Shown one piece after another: positions 23,885 through 32,708 of a stretch of 40,164 nt of DNA (position 1 is the first letter of the stretch; each line of letters begins with the position of its first letter). Location: contig JAKFUF010000058.1 in NCBI GenBank assembly GCA_021732845.1, forward strand, positions 1 through 40,164, written 5' to 3'. The stretch is from Planctomycetaceae bacterium. GTDB taxonomy: Bacteria; Planctomycetota; Planctomycetia; Planctomycetales; Planctomycetaceae. Both the position numbers and the translations under genes were made by a program. The notes under the pieces are model-generated. The model was given only the letters and a program-made list of their open reading frames with translations, searched no databases and had not been told where the DNA came from.

Positions 23885-24712
23885 GTGCTGGAACTTTCCG
23901 CGAAGATTCAGGATGCGCAGCAGGCTGTGAAGGCACGCTGGTCAAAGACACCCAAGGTGGGGGTCATTCTGGGCACCGGCCTCGGTGGCTTCGCTTCGCA
24001 GATCGTGGAAAGCGTCGCTATTCCCTACGGCGAAATCCCGCATTTTCCAGAATCCACCGTCGAATCGCACACGGGGCAACTGGTGTGCGGCGTGTTGAAC
24101 GGCGTGCCGGTGGTGGCGATGGAGGGCCGCTTTCATTTCTATGAAGGCTACTCCATGCAGCAGGTGACCTTCCCCGTACGGGTGATGAAGGCCCTGGGTG
24201 TCGAGGTGCTGATCGTCACCAATGCGGCCGGCGGCATGAACCACCAGCACGAACTGGCCGACCTGATCCTGATCGAAGATCACATCAACCTGATGGGTGA
24301 CAACCCGCTCCGCGGCCGCAATGACGACAAGCTGGGGCCGCGGTTCCCCGACATGTGCCACCCGTATGACCGAGTTCTGCTCGCCCTGGCGCAAAAGACC
24401 GCGCGGGAACTGGGCATCCCCGCGCACAAGGGGGTGTTCGTCGCCGTCGCCGGCCCGAACCTGGAAACGCGGGCCGAATACCGCATGCTCCGCGCGATGG
24501 GTGCGGATGTCGTGGGGATGTCCACCGTGCCTGAGGTGATCGTGGCCACTCACGCGGGACTGCGCGTGCTGGGCGTGTCCATCGTCACCGACCTATGCCT
24601 GCCCGACGCGCTGGAACCGGTGGAAATCAAGAAGATCCTGGAAGTTGCCGCCAAAGGCGGGGAACGCCTGGCGAAGCTGCTGCCGAAGGTGATTGAGACA
24701 CTGGGAAAATAG
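23885..24712 (+). CDS. Purine nucleoside phosphorylase
   Basis: From the GTG the product has 275 residues, the normal length of trimeric (PunA-type) PNP. Motifs include [13 protein letters not shown] (phosphate site), [46 protein letters not shown] (purine site), [14 protein letters not shown] and [20 protein letters not shown]. It cleaves purine ribonucleosides with phosphate to base and ribose 1-phosphate in salvage. It converges with uvrC; only 19 bases separate the two stop codons. Confidence 0.94.
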   Translation: MLELSAKIQDAQQAVKARWSKTPKVGVILGTGLGGFASQIVESVAIPYGEIPHFPESTVESHTGQLVCGVLNGVPVVAMEGRFHFYEGYSMQQVTFPVRVMKALGVEVLIVTNAAGGMNHQHELADLILIEDHINLMGDNPLRGRNDDKLGPRFPDMCHPYDRVLLALAQKTARELGIPAHKGVFVAVAGPNLETRAEYRMLRAMGADVVGMSTVPEVIVATHAGLRVLGVSIVTDLCLPDALEPVEIKKILEVAAKGGERLAKLLPKVIETLGK

Positions 24713-24731
24713 GGACCGAGTGTGCTGGACT

Positions 24732-26030
24732 TCAGTCTTCGAACGTCGCCTTCGCCCGCAACTGATGGTGGTAGTGCTGGGCGAAGCGATGGGCCTCGTC
24801 GCGGATGTATTGCACGAGCCGCAGGGCGTACGAATGCCTCCCGAGCCGGCGTGGCTCATCTTCACCCGGCACGTAAATCTCCTCCTCCTGTTTGGCCAGT
24901 GAGATCGTGAACGGCGGCGTGATCTCTAAAATCCGCATCGCCTCCAGGGCGGCGTTCAACTGTCCTTTCCCGCCGTCGATCAGCAGAATGTCGGGAAACG
25001 CTTCGCCTTCGCTCCGCAGTCGTCCCAGCCGCCGCGAGACGACCTCGCGCATGGAAGCGAAGTCGTCGACGCCGGTCACCGTCTTGATCTTGAATCGCTT
25101 GTAGCCCGGCTTGAACGGCAGGCCGTCGATGAATTGAACGAGGCTGGCCACCGTCTCGCCGCCGGACAGATGGGCGATATCCATCCCCTCAATGCGCCGC
25201 GGCGGGTTGGGCAGCTTGAAGATCTTTTGCAGCCCCTTTACCCCGCGGCGCGGATCGATGAAAAACACCTCGGGCTGGGCGTGGTCCTCCAGGTTTCCGC
25301 GCAGCTTGAGGTTTTCCAGCGAGTTCAATTCATCGCGAATCCGCGCCGCCGCCTCGAATTGCAGACTGCCGGCCGCCTGCTGCATGTCCTCCCGCATTTC
25401 CTCCAGCAGCTTTTCCTTGTTGCCATCCAGAAACAGCTTCAGCTTTTCGATGTCCTTGCGGTACGCCTCCTTGGTGATCCGCTGGTTGCAGGGGGCGGTG
25501 CATTGGTTGATACTGTGCAGGAGGCATGGACGAAACCACTTCCAGCGGTCCTCGCCCTCGACGATGTCGAGACTGCAGGTGCGGAAGCGGAAAATCTTCT
25601 GCAGCACGGCGATCGTGCCGCGCAACTTCTTGGCGTTCGTGAACGGGCCGTACAGACGTGTGCCACGGGGTTTGGGGGTGCGGGTGAACTCGACGCGGGG
25701 GAAATCTTCGCGCAGCGTGATTTCCAGGTACGGGAAGGTTTTGTCGTCCTTGAGTTCCGAGTTGAACTGCGGCTGGATGTCCTTGACAAGCCGCGCCTCC
25801 ATCAGCAGGGCGTCGACCTCGCTCTCCGTCGAGATAAAGTCGATGTCCCGGATCTGCGTGACGAGTTCGGCCGTGCGGCGGTCGACGGCAGCCGCCTTGT
25901 TGAAGTAGCTGCCCGCGCGGCTCCGCAGGTTGACCGCCTTGCCGATGTAGATCACCCGGCCCTGCGCGTCCTTCATCAAATAGACTCCCGACGTCGTCGG
26001 GAATTCGCGAACTTTTTCGTGGGGTTCCAT
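24732..26030 (-). CDS. uvrC: UvrABC excinuclease subunit C, short form without HhH domain
   Basis: ATG 26030 has GGGAGGG five bases upstream and starts MEPHEKVREFPTTSG. The product has 432 residues against about 610 for E. coli UvrC. The GIY-YIG domain (GVYLMKDAQGRVIYIGKAVN) makes the 3' incision. A UVR/UvrB-binding region and the RNase H-like domain follow, with its Asp residues (GMDIAHLSGG, LLIDGGKGQLNAA) and the His of RDEAHRFAQHYH. The protein stops right after this, so the tandem helix-hairpin-helix domain is missing. No remnant exists downstream because the phosphorylase stop is 19 bases away. A fragment of this gene recurs at 27228-27394. Confidence 0.93.
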   Translation of the reverse strand: MEPHEKVREFPTTSGVYLMKDAQGRVIYIGKAVNLRSRAGSYFNKAAAVDRRTAELVTQIRDIDFISTESEVDALLMEARLVKDIQPQFNSELKDDKTFPYLEITLREDFPRVEFTRTPKPRGTRLYGPFTNAKKLRGTIAVLQKIFRFRTCSLDIVEGEDRWKWFRPCLLHSINQCTAPCNQRITKEAYRKDIEKLKLFLDGNKEKLLEEMREDMQQAAGSLQFEAAARIRDELNSLENLKLRGNLEDHAQPEVFFIDPRRGVKGLQKIFKLPNPPRRIEGMDIAHLSGGETVASLVQFIDGLPFKPGYKRFKIKTVTGVDDFASMREVVSRRLGRLRSEGEAFPDILLIDGGKGQLNAALEAMRILEITPPFTISLAKQEEEIYVPGEDEPRRLGRHSYALRLVQYIRDEAHRFAQHYHHQLRAKATFED

Positions 26031-26173
26031 GCACCCTCCCTGGGCCATTACAGTCATCGCCACCATGGATGATAGCGCCGGCAGGTTCGGCAGTGAAGCC
26101 GGAGCGAGCGCCTTTGGGCGGCCCACGCGACACGTGTCCCCAGATCACGCAAGTGATAAAGAGGAAGCCGCCG

Positions 26174-27175
26174 ATGTCTGACGTTCAGCAGCCCCACGAC
26201 CAGTTCGCCAAGCACCTGATTTCCCTTCCCGATTCGGCCCGGAGTATTGTCCGGGAGTATCTGCCGCAGGAGGTGGTGAAGCTGTTGGACTTGAAGTCGC
26301 TGTCGGCCGAGCCGAGTTCCTGGGTGGATGAGGAGTTGAAAGAGCACTTGGCCGACTGCCTGTTCCGCTGCCGTTGGGCACGAGGTCAGCGCATTGGGGT
26401 CAAGCTTCAGCCGTTCGTCCTGTTGCTGGTGGAACACAAGAGCCACCATGACAAATCTGTGGCTCTGCAGATTCTGCGGTATTCCGTGCAGTGCTGGACG
26501 GAGCATCTGAAGGACAATTCCCAGCCCCTGCCCATCATCATTCCACTCGTTTTGTATCACGGGACCACACGCTGGACCTATCCGCCGCGGTTCGAGTCGC
26601 AGTTTGGCGAAATTCCCAAGGAACTGCTGCGGTTTGTGCCCCACTTTGAGTTTCAGTTACTGGATATTTCGCCAAAGTCCGAAACCGACATTGTCGGAGA
26701 TCCGCTGACGCGGGTTTCCTTGAAGCTGCTGCGTCACGCGCATGAGCCAGATGCGGAGGCATTCAAGTCGGGGCTTCCAAACATCCTGGCTGACCTCCCG
26801 CTGGAACTCGCAACACAGTTAAAATACATGCTGCCCATCCTGCACTACATCTCATCCGCCCGGATGCTGAACGTCGCGGACATGGGCGAGGTGTTGGAGG
26901 CGGCTTTTCCCAAGAAAGGGCAAGTCATGCAGAGTTTCGTGGACGAGTTGATCGAAAAGGGTGTCGTCAAGGGCCGTGAAGTCGGCAATGAAGAGGGTCG
27001 CGCGGAAATGGCATTGCAAATCCTGCGGCAAAAATTTGGGGAAAAAACCATTACAAACGCGCTCGCCATGAAGATCGCAAAATTGTCGCTGGCCCAGTTG
27101 AAGCAGCTCGGCGACGTACTGCTTGGCTTCCAATCGCCAGCAGACTTGCAGCTCTGGCTGGCGAGCCACGGTTGA
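26174..27175 (+). CDS. Rpn family recombination-promoting nuclease/putative transposase
   Basis: ATG 26174 follows GAGGAAG; the product has 333 residues. The N-terminus PHDQFAKHLISLPDSARSIV is the Rpn (YhgA-like, transposase_31) signature. A PD-(D/E)XK-type core follows with PFVLLLVEHKSHHDKSVALQ (E-x-K) and IIPLVLYHG. The C-terminal part has an Asp/Glu-Gly linker and a helical tail (MALQILRQKFGEKTITNALA, PADLQLWLASHG). E. coli Rpn proteins promote RecA-independent recombination in vivo, and their C-terminal segment can be made separately from an internal start as an inhibitor. Here an internal ATG at 26864 (codon 231) marks exactly where the duplicated second copy begins. Confidence 0.85.
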   Translation: MSDVQQPHDQFAKHLISLPDSARSIVREYLPQEVVKLLDLKSLSAEPSSWVDEELKEHLADCLFRCRWARGQRIGVKLQPFVLLLVEHKSHHDKSVALQILRYSVQCWTEHLKDNSQPLPIIIPLVLYHGTTRWTYPPRFESQFGEIPKELLRFVPHFEFQLLDISPKSETDIVGDPLTRVSLKLLRHAHEPDAEAFKSGLPNILADLPLELATQLKYMLPILHYISSARMLNVADMGEVLEAAFPKKGQVMQSFVDELIEKGVVKGREVGNEEGRAEMALQILRQKFGEKTITNALAMKIAKLSLAQLKQLGDVLLGFQSPADLQLWLASHG

Positions 27176-27227
27176 ATCGCCGATGAAAACGGCCGGCAGT
27201 CGCGAGAGTTTCGGGTCACGGGACGAA

Positions 27228-27394
27228 GGGCCGTACAGGAGTGTGCCACGGGGTTTGGGGGTGCGGGTGAACTCGACGCGGGGAAAATCTTCGCGCAGCG
27301 TGATTTCCAGGTACGGGAAGGTTTTGTCGTCCTTGAGTTCCGAGTTGAACCGCGGCTGGATGTCCTTGACGAGCCGCGCCTCCATCAGCAGGGA
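27228..27394 (-). pseudogene. Displaced uvrC fragment
   Basis: This 167-base stretch repeats 25640-25806 in the same orientation with only a few substitutions. On the minus strand it encodes MEARLVKDIQPRFNSELKDD and the following part of the UvrC GIY-YIG region, ending at LLYGP. It has no start or end of its own and is joined directly to a second Rpn C-terminus at 27394. Confidence 0.9.
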
Positions 27395-27741
27395 TGCTGA
27401 ACGTCGCGGACATGGGCGAGGTGTTGGAGGCGGCTTTTCCCAAGAAAGGGCAAGTCATGCAGAGTTTCGTGGACGAGTTGATCGAAAAGGGCGTCGTCAA
27501 GGGACGGAAAGAAGGTCTGGAAGAAGGCCGCGAGGAGGGCCGTGAAGTCGGCAATGAAGAGGGTCGCGCGGAAATGGCATTGCAAATCCTGCGGCAAAAA
27601 TTTGGGGAAAAAACCGTGACGAAAGCGCTCGCCACGAAGATCGCAAAATTGTCGCTGGCCCAGTTGAAGCAGTTCGGCGACGTACTGCTTGGCTTCCAAT
27701 CGCCAGCAGACTTGCAGCGCTGGCTGGCGAGCCACGGTTGA
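27394..27741 (+). CDS. Second copy of the Rpn C-terminal region (stand-alone ORF or remnant)
   Basis: The 115-residue frame begins with ATG and MLNVADMGEVLEAAFPKKGQ, the same Met as codon 231 of the full gene at 26174. It is about 95% identical to that gene's tail but carries 12 additional residues in the linker (EGLEEGREEG region). The duplication continues about 45 bases past the stop. There is no nuclease domain. No good ribosome site exists (AGGG directly abuts the ATG). It may be a dead fragment, or it could express an inhibitor-like short Rpn product in trans. Confidence 0.6.
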   Translation: MLNVADMGEVLEAAFPKKGQVMQSFVDELIEKGVVKGRKEGLEEGREEGREVGNEEGRAEMALQILRQKFGEKTVTKALATKIAKLSLAQLKQFGDVLLGFQSPADLQRWLASHG

Positions 27742-27807
27742 ATCGCCGATGAAAACGGCCGGCAGTCGCGCGAGTTTCGGATCACGGGGTGAAGGGCAGC
27801 AAGTTTC

Positions 27808-28650
27808 ATGACGGACACGTTGCGGGTTTCCTGGTTTATTCTTCGCACCTCGATCACCGAGCGGCTGACCTATCGCGGCGATTTTGCGTTTGCCACGCTG
27901 ATCCGCTTCCTGCCGATTCTCACCCAGATTTTCCTCTGGGGGGCAGTCTACGCCGTGGGGACTTCCACTCCTCGCGAATCGATCCAGGGCTATAAGCATG
28001 GCGACATCATCGCCTATTACCTGCTGGCCAATCTGGCGCGGGCGTTTTCCAGCATGCCGGGACTGGCGGGCAGCATTGCCCGCGATGTCCGTGACGGTGG
28101 CATCAAGCGGTATTTGACGCAGCCGGTCGACCTTCTGGGCTACGTCTTCTGGGCGCGTGTGGCTCACAAGCTCGTGTACTATGTGGTTGCCGCGGTCCCA
28201 TTCGCGATCGTTTTCTTCCTTTGCCGGAGCTACTTTCGGCAAACGCCCGACCTGGTCACCGTGCTGGCGTTCATCTTCTCGCTGCTGCTGGCGTTTTTGC
28301 TGGGCTTCCTGCTGGAAGCCCTGATTGGCCTGTCGTCCTTCTGGTTCCTGGAGATCAATTCACTGGTCTTCGTGTTCATGATGCTCAACTACTTCCTGTC
28401 CGGGCACATGATCCCGCTGGATTTTTTGACATCTGAGATGCCAGCCTGGGTGGGGACGGCCATGGAGCTGCTGCCGTTCAAGTTTCTGGCTTACACTCCG
28501 TCGAACATCATGCTCGGTCGCTATCACGGCCATCCCGCGGCTTTGGCCACTCAATTGGCCATCGGTGTCGGATGGGTGGTGGCGCTGTTCCTGCTCTGCC
28601 GGGTGATGTATTTCCGCGGTGTCCGACGCTATTCGGCTTTCGGAGGATGA
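27808..28650 (+). CDS. ABC-2 type transporter permease
   Basis: The 280-residue protein has about six membrane segments (FLPILTQIFLWGAVYAVG, VVAAVPFAIVFFLCRSY, FIFSLLLAFLLGFLLEALIG, INSLVFVFMMLNYFLSGHMI, LAIGVGWVVALFLLCRVMYF). The loop IARDVRDGGIKRYLTQPVD and LSGHMIPLDFL are typical of the ABC-2 permease group that works with a second permease and an ATPase. Neither partner lies beside it; the upstream neighbour is the rearranged Rpn region, whose edge is less than 20 bases from the ATG. Substrate unknown. Confidence 0.85.
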   Translation: MTDTLRVSWFILRTSITERLTYRGDFAFATLIRFLPILTQIFLWGAVYAVGTSTPRESIQGYKHGDIIAYYLLANLARAFSSMPGLAGSIARDVRDGGIKRYLTQPVDLLGYVFWARVAHKLVYYVVAAVPFAIVFFLCRSYFRQTPDLVTVLAFIFSLLLAFLLGFLLEALIGLSSFWFLEINSLVFVFMMLNYFLSGHMIPLDFLTSEMPAWVGTAMELLPFKFLAYTPSNIMLGRYHGHPAALATQLAIGVGWVVALFLLCRVMYFRGVRRYSAFGG

Positions 28651-28754
28651 GTTTCAGAGATCCCCGCTTTGCTTTGAAGTCGCTTTGAAGTCTTCCAATT
28701 TCGCTAAAAGTCCGCCTCAGGTTTTAGATCATCAAGCCTCTCGCTCCCTGGCAG

Positions 28755-29510
28755 TTGCCGCCCGGCGTCTCCCGTTCGCTGTGGGAGTACGCGCACGATC
28801 CGGCGATTGCCCGCGAAGATGCCACACATCTGGCCGGTTCCAGCCTGATCGCCCTGGATGAACGGCTCGTGCATGAATGGTTTGCCGCGCCGGGGCCGCT
28901 GGTGGACCTCGGCTGCGGTCCCGGCCGCCTGTTGGTGGCCTTCGCCGAACGCGGATTTCCAGTGCTGGGGGTTGATCTCGCCCCCGAATCCCTGCGGGTG
29001 GCTCAAGAATCCGCGCAGACGAAGGGGTTGGAGGTGGGGTTGGTGCGGGCGAATCTCTGCGAGCTGGATTGCCTGCCCGACGGCGAGTTTGACTATGCCC
29101 TGTTGATGTTTGGCACGCTGGGGATGGTCAGCGGTCCCGCCAACCGACTCAAGGTTTTGCAGCATGCCCGGCGGCTGCTGAAATCCGGCGGGCAGCTCGC
29201 CTTGCATGCGCACAACGTCTGGCACCACCTGTTCCACCCCGCCAGCCGCCCGTGGCTCATTGGCGACCGACTCAAAGCCCTGTTTGGAAGTTCCACCGCC
29301 GGCGACACCGAACGCGATTACCGCGGCATTCCCGGCATGTTTCACCATGCGTTTTCGCCCCAGGAACTCCGGCGACTGCTCCACACCGCCGGTTTTAGAA
29401 TCGAAGGGCAACTTCCGTTGGCCACCGCCAACAACGGCGAATTGTTTCATCCGCGGTGGCTCACCGGCTTGCGATCCCATGGTTGGCTGATCCGAGCCCG
29501 CCGCGATTGA
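28755..29510 (+). CDS. SAM-dependent methyltransferase
   Basis: The product has about 251 residues if started at TTG 28755; no ATG or GTG lies between the upstream in-frame stop at 28725 and the conserved region, so the start is uncertain. Class I methyltransferase motifs are clear: motif I LVDLGCGPGRLLVAFAERG, motif II VLGVDLAPESLRVAQ, then FDYALLMFGTLGMV and LLKSGGQLALHAHNVWH. The substrate cannot be inferred. It lies between the permease and purM on the same strand. Confidence 0.82.
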   Translation: MPPGVSRSLWEYAHDPAIAREDATHLAGSSLIALDERLVHEWFAAPGPLVDLGCGPGRLLVAFAERGFPVLGVDLAPESLRVAQESAQTKGLEVGLVRANLCELDCLPDGEFDYALLMFGTLGMVSGPANRLKVLQHARRLLKSGGQLALHAHNVWHHLFHPASRPWLIGDRLKALFGSSTAGDTERDYRGIPGMFHHAFSPQELRRLLHTAGFRIEGQLPLATANNGELFHPRWLTGLRSHGWLIRARRD

Positions 29511-29606
29511 CCAATTGCTGCGATCGTGTTTGATCGAGCCAGTCTGGCCGCCGTCGCCGGACCCGGAGCGCTTGAAGCTCGCCGGAGAACCTGCTGCAAT
29601 ACCGGC

Positions 29607-30659
29607 ATGGCCACACTCACTTATAAAGACGCTGGCGTCGATCTCGAACAATACGACGACGCCATGGCGCGGCTCCCCGCGCTGATGAAAAAAACCCACA
29701 CGCCGCGAATCCTCGATCTGCCAGGTGGGTTTGCCGGCCTGTGCAAGGTCAACGGCCCTGGGCGACGGATGAAGGATCCGGTGCTGGTTTCCGGCACCGA
29801 TGGTGTCGGGACAAAAATCAAGGTCGCCATTGAGGCCAAGGTTTACGACACCGTCGGGATCGACCTCGTCGCCATGTCGGTGAACGACTGCCTCTGCCTG
29901 GGAGCTGAGCCACTCTATTTTCTCGACTATCTGGCGCTCCCCAAGGATGATCCCGACTTGATCGCCGCACTGGTGAAGGGGGTCTCAGACGGCTGTGTCG
30001 AAGCGGGCTGCGCTTTGTTGGGCGGCGAGACGGCGATCATGCCCGCACTGTATGCATCGGGCGACTTCGACCTGGCAGGGTTCTGCACCGCCATCGTTGA
30101 CCGCAGTGAAATCATCAAGGGCGAAAAGATCCGCCCGAAAGATCTGGTGATCGGACTGGCGTCGTCCGGCTTCCATTCCAACGGATACAGTTTGATTCGC
30201 AAGGTCGTGTTCGAAGCGGCCAAACTGAAGATCGATGACAAGGTCCCTGATCTCGGGCAGACCGTGGCGGAAGCCTTGCTCACGCCCACCCGAATCTATG
30301 TCAAACCGGTGCTGCAGCTCCTGGATGCCGAGGATGGCAAGCGGCCGGTGAAAGGGATGGCTCACATCACGGGTGGCGGGCTGGCTGACAATTTGGTGCG
30401 GGTCTTTCCCGAAAATTGCCAGGCGGTCATCGACCGCTCGGCCTGGGAACTTCCCCCGGTGTTTCAGTGGCTCCAAAAACTGGGGCATATCGATCGCGAA
30501 GAGATGTACCGCGTCTTCAACATGGGAATCGGCTACACGCTGGTTGTCCGCCCGCTGTATGCGGATAAAATTCGAGAGAAGCTGACCTCGCTGGGCATTG
30601 CATCCTGGGTTTTGGGCGAAGTGACCGCTGGGGCGCGGGAGGTGCTGTACACGAACTGA
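29607..30659 (+). CDS. purM: Phosphoribosylformylglycinamidine cyclo-ligase (AIR synthetase)
   Basis: ATG 29607 gives 350 residues, the family length. Motifs are LPGGFAGLCKV, SGTDGVGTKIKVAI, DLVAMSVNDCLCLGAEPLYF, GGETAIMPALY, IGLASSGFHSNGYSLIRKV, LLTPTRIY, and MAHITGGGLADNLVRV with the C-terminal FNMGIGYTLVV. It closes the imidazole ring in purine biosynthesis (FGAM to AIR with ATP). It may share a transcript with the methyltransferase upstream. Confidence 0.97.
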   Translation: MATLTYKDAGVDLEQYDDAMARLPALMKKTHTPRILDLPGGFAGLCKVNGPGRRMKDPVLVSGTDGVGTKIKVAIEAKVYDTVGIDLVAMSVNDCLCLGAEPLYFLDYLALPKDDPDLIAALVKGVSDGCVEAGCALLGGETAIMPALYASGDFDLAGFCTAIVDRSEIIKGEKIRPKDLVIGLASSGFHSNGYSLIRKVVFEAAKLKIDDKVPDLGQTVAEALLTPTRIYVKPVLQLLDAEDGKRPVKGMAHITGGGLADNLVRVFPENCQAVIDRSAWELPPVFQWLQKLGHIDREEMYRVFNMGIGYTLVVRPLYADKIREKLTSLGIASWVLGEVTAGAREVLYTN

Positions 30660-30717
30660 ACCACTAGAACTCGGATTCCCGTTTCGTTTCGATGGTCCCC
30701 CTTCGATCCGGTCAACC

Positions 30718-31095
30718 ATGTCGCCTCGTCCGAGTCAGGAAGCTGTCTCCCTGCTGGCCACAACCTTTGTGTTGCTGGGCGGATTGGCAACCACAACGTT
30801 CATACTGACAACAGCGGTGGACAATCCGCTGCCTTGGATTCTGGCCACCATTGCTGGCACCGCCTCATTGGCTGTCATCTTCTGGCTCTTGCGCGACCGG
30901 CAGGACCGTCCGCAGATGGGGTGGTGGGTCCGCATGTTTCGCTCCAAGACCGAGCGCCATTCCACCTGGCACGTCCGCCGCCGGTCTCCGCCACCCGCCC
31001 CTGCGCAGCCTCTTGCGCCGCCGACGGTGGAACAGGTCCGAGACGCAGCCACACACGGCTCAACCTGGGTGCCGCGCCGAGACAAGCAGTCGTAA
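30718..31095 (+). CDS. Small two-helix membrane protein of unknown function
   Basis: The 125-residue product has two hydrophobic helices (LLATTFVLLGGLATTTFILT and LPWILATIAGTASLAVIFWL) and a basic, Pro-rich cytoplasmic-type tail. No family is recognised. It starts about 60 bases after purM and ends just before a long inverted repeat. Coding potential rests on its position, length and the clean two-helix pattern. Confidence 0.55.
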   Translation: MSPRPSQEAVSLLATTFVLLGGLATTTFILTTAVDNPLPWILATIAGTASLAVIFWLLRDRQDRPQMGWWVRMFRSKTERHSTWHVRRRSPPPAPAQPLAPPTVEQVRDAATHGSTWVPRRDKQS

Positions 31096-31132
31096 CTGCG
31101 CTGGGTTTGCCTCTTCCAAGACCAAAACGCCA

Positions 31133-31175
31133 ACAGCCGATGTCAGCGGACTCCATGTCCGCTGACATCGGCTGT
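31133..31175. repeat. 19-bp perfect inverted repeat, possible tRNA-side terminator
   Basis: Positions 31133-31151 and 31157-31175 are exact reverse complements (arms begin ACAGCCGATGTCAGC) with a 5-base loop. It lies between the small membrane protein gene and tRNA-Cys, whose 3' ends face each other. On the minus strand the stem is followed by TGGCGTTTTGG, so it could terminate the tRNA transcript. Confidence 0.75.
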
Positions 31176-31205
31176 CGCAAACCCTATTTTGAGAAGGGTT
31201 TAGAG

Positions 31206-31277
31206 AGGCGCTGATCGGAGTCGAACCGATGATGGCGGATTTGCAATCCGCTGCCTTAGCCACTTGGCTACAGCGCC
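31206..31277 (-). tRNA. tRNA-Cys (anticodon GCA)
   Basis: On the minus strand the 7-bp acceptor stem is GGCGCTG/CAGCGCC, the D stem GCC/GGC, the anticodon arm GCGGA-TTGCAAA-TCCGC with anticodon GCA, the variable loop CATC, and the T arm ATCGG-TTCGACT-CCGAT. The 3' CCA is not encoded; the discriminator base is U. Confidence 0.96.
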
Positions 31278-31485
31278 GTGTTGTCTGTTGCCCAATGGGC
31301 AAAGGGTGACTTTAGTGGTGTCGAAGAAGCCGGTCAAGCGAACTTTGCCGGTTGCGAAGGGTGATCTTCATCTTTCGGATTTGCCAACGGCGACGACTGT
31401 TTGCGTTGTGACTGCGTCGGCAGAGAAAGGATCGGCAGTCGGAACGGGTGTTCGTGAGTTCTGCGCGGCGGATTTGTTGGGCGGG
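31278..31485. other. Short gap between tRNA-Cys and the HlyD-type gene
   Basis: No gene is evident. It contains the tRNA promoter region and a small TTGCCCA/TGGGCAA palindrome at about 31287-31301. Confidence 0.5.
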
Positions 31486-32463
31486 TCAGTTCACTTGTTC
31501 CTCCAGTTGGCGGACATATTCGGCGTCGACTTCGTCGGGCACGATGATCAATGTGGCAGCCAGTCCATCCTTCAGGAAATTGTCGCGATTGGTGACTTCC
31601 GCCCAGATCTTGACGGTTTGGGACAGCGACTCGACTTTCACGCTGACATTGTCAATGTGTCCGTTGAATTGAAGCTTTTCCCCGCCCGTGGCGATCAACT
31701 CCACCCGGCAGCCGGGCTTGATCCTGGTGGCGGTTTCGACGGACACGGCACCTTCGACGCGGACCACCGAGGTGTTCACCATTTCCACGATCGGTTCGCC
31801 CTCGCGGACCGCTTCGCCGGGGCGCTTCAGAACTTTTGTCACCACTCCGTCGACGGGAGCCACGACCCGGTGGGTTCGCAGAATCTCCAGTGTTTCCAGT
31901 CGCTTCAGTTCGGCGACGGCGAATTGGATTTCGGCCTGTTCAATCTGCAGAATGGCTTTCTCCGCCGCGAGCCGCAGCCGTTGCCGCTCACTTTCCGGGA
32001 CAGCCCCCTTGACGGTTTTCTCCGCCTGCAGCGACTTGCCGTATTCGGAATTGGCCAGTTCGCTCGCCTTTTTGGAGAAGCGAACTTCAATGTCGTTTGT
32101 GGCCTGCTTTTCCATGACCGCCAGTTGTGCCCGCACAACTCCATCGCGGAGCAGGGCAACGGCTTGATCGGGCTTGACGGTGGAGCCTTCCCGGACCATC
32201 ACGGATTCGAGAACGCCCGTCCGTTCGGAGGCCAGTGTCCGCTCGTCGCTCAGCTTGATCCGGCAATGAGCCAGGCGGATCTTACCATCGGCGGTGCGGG
32301 TCTCGACGGGTGTGCGCTCGATCGGGGTCCGTTCGGTCGCAGGCCGGGTGGCCATTGCCGAGCGATCCGCGGTGCGTTGCGGTGTCTGGGCGTTCAGCGC
32401 CGCCCAGCCCATGAACGTGCCCGCCGTGACAACTAAACCAATCCGCAGCGCAGCCCGCTTCAT
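31486..32463 (-). CDS. HlyD/RND-type periplasmic adaptor (membrane fusion) protein
   Basis: ATG 32463 with GGAGTTGCC directly upstream gives 325 residues. A signal peptide (MKRAALRIGLVVTAGTFMGW) is followed by the first half of a lipoyl-like domain (VLESVMVREGSTVKPDQAVA), a long coiled-coil hairpin (about residues 125-200, rich in Glu/Lys/Ala/Gln), the second lipoyl half (HRVVAPVDGVVTKVLKRPGE) and a beta-barrel domain (VRVEGAVSVETATRIKPG). Adaptors join inner-membrane pumps to outer-membrane channels. No pump or channel gene is adjacent. Confidence 0.85.
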   Translation of the reverse strand: MKRAALRIGLVVTAGTFMGWAALNAQTPQRTADRSAMATRPATERTPIERTPVETRTADGKIRLAHCRIKLSDERTLASERTGVLESVMVREGSTVKPDQAVALLRDGVVRAQLAVMEKQATNDIEVRFSKKASELANSEYGKSLQAEKTVKGAVPESERQRLRLAAEKAILQIEQAEIQFAVAELKRLETLEILRTHRVVAPVDGVVTKVLKRPGEAVREGEPIVEMVNTSVVRVEGAVSVETATRIKPGCRVELIATGGEKLQFNGHIDNVSVKVESLSQTVKIWAEVTNRDNFLKDGLAATLIIVPDEVDAEYVRQLEEQVN

Positions 32464-32708
32464 GGCAACTCCAGGCGAATGGCAACGGAACAAAACCGGG
32501 ATGGGTTCGGTCCGTGGCATATTGAAAGGATATGAGACTTGAGAGGCGCGGAATGTACGCGAAGCACCCCAGGCCGGCAAGACGAATCGGCGCGATGGCG
32601 CGATGGGCGATTTCGAATTTCGTTCGCGGAGATGTTACATTTCCCAATCGTCGGCGCTGTTCTTGTCCGCCGAGTGGATCCGCAATTTTTGCCTGGGCTG
32701 GATGTCTT

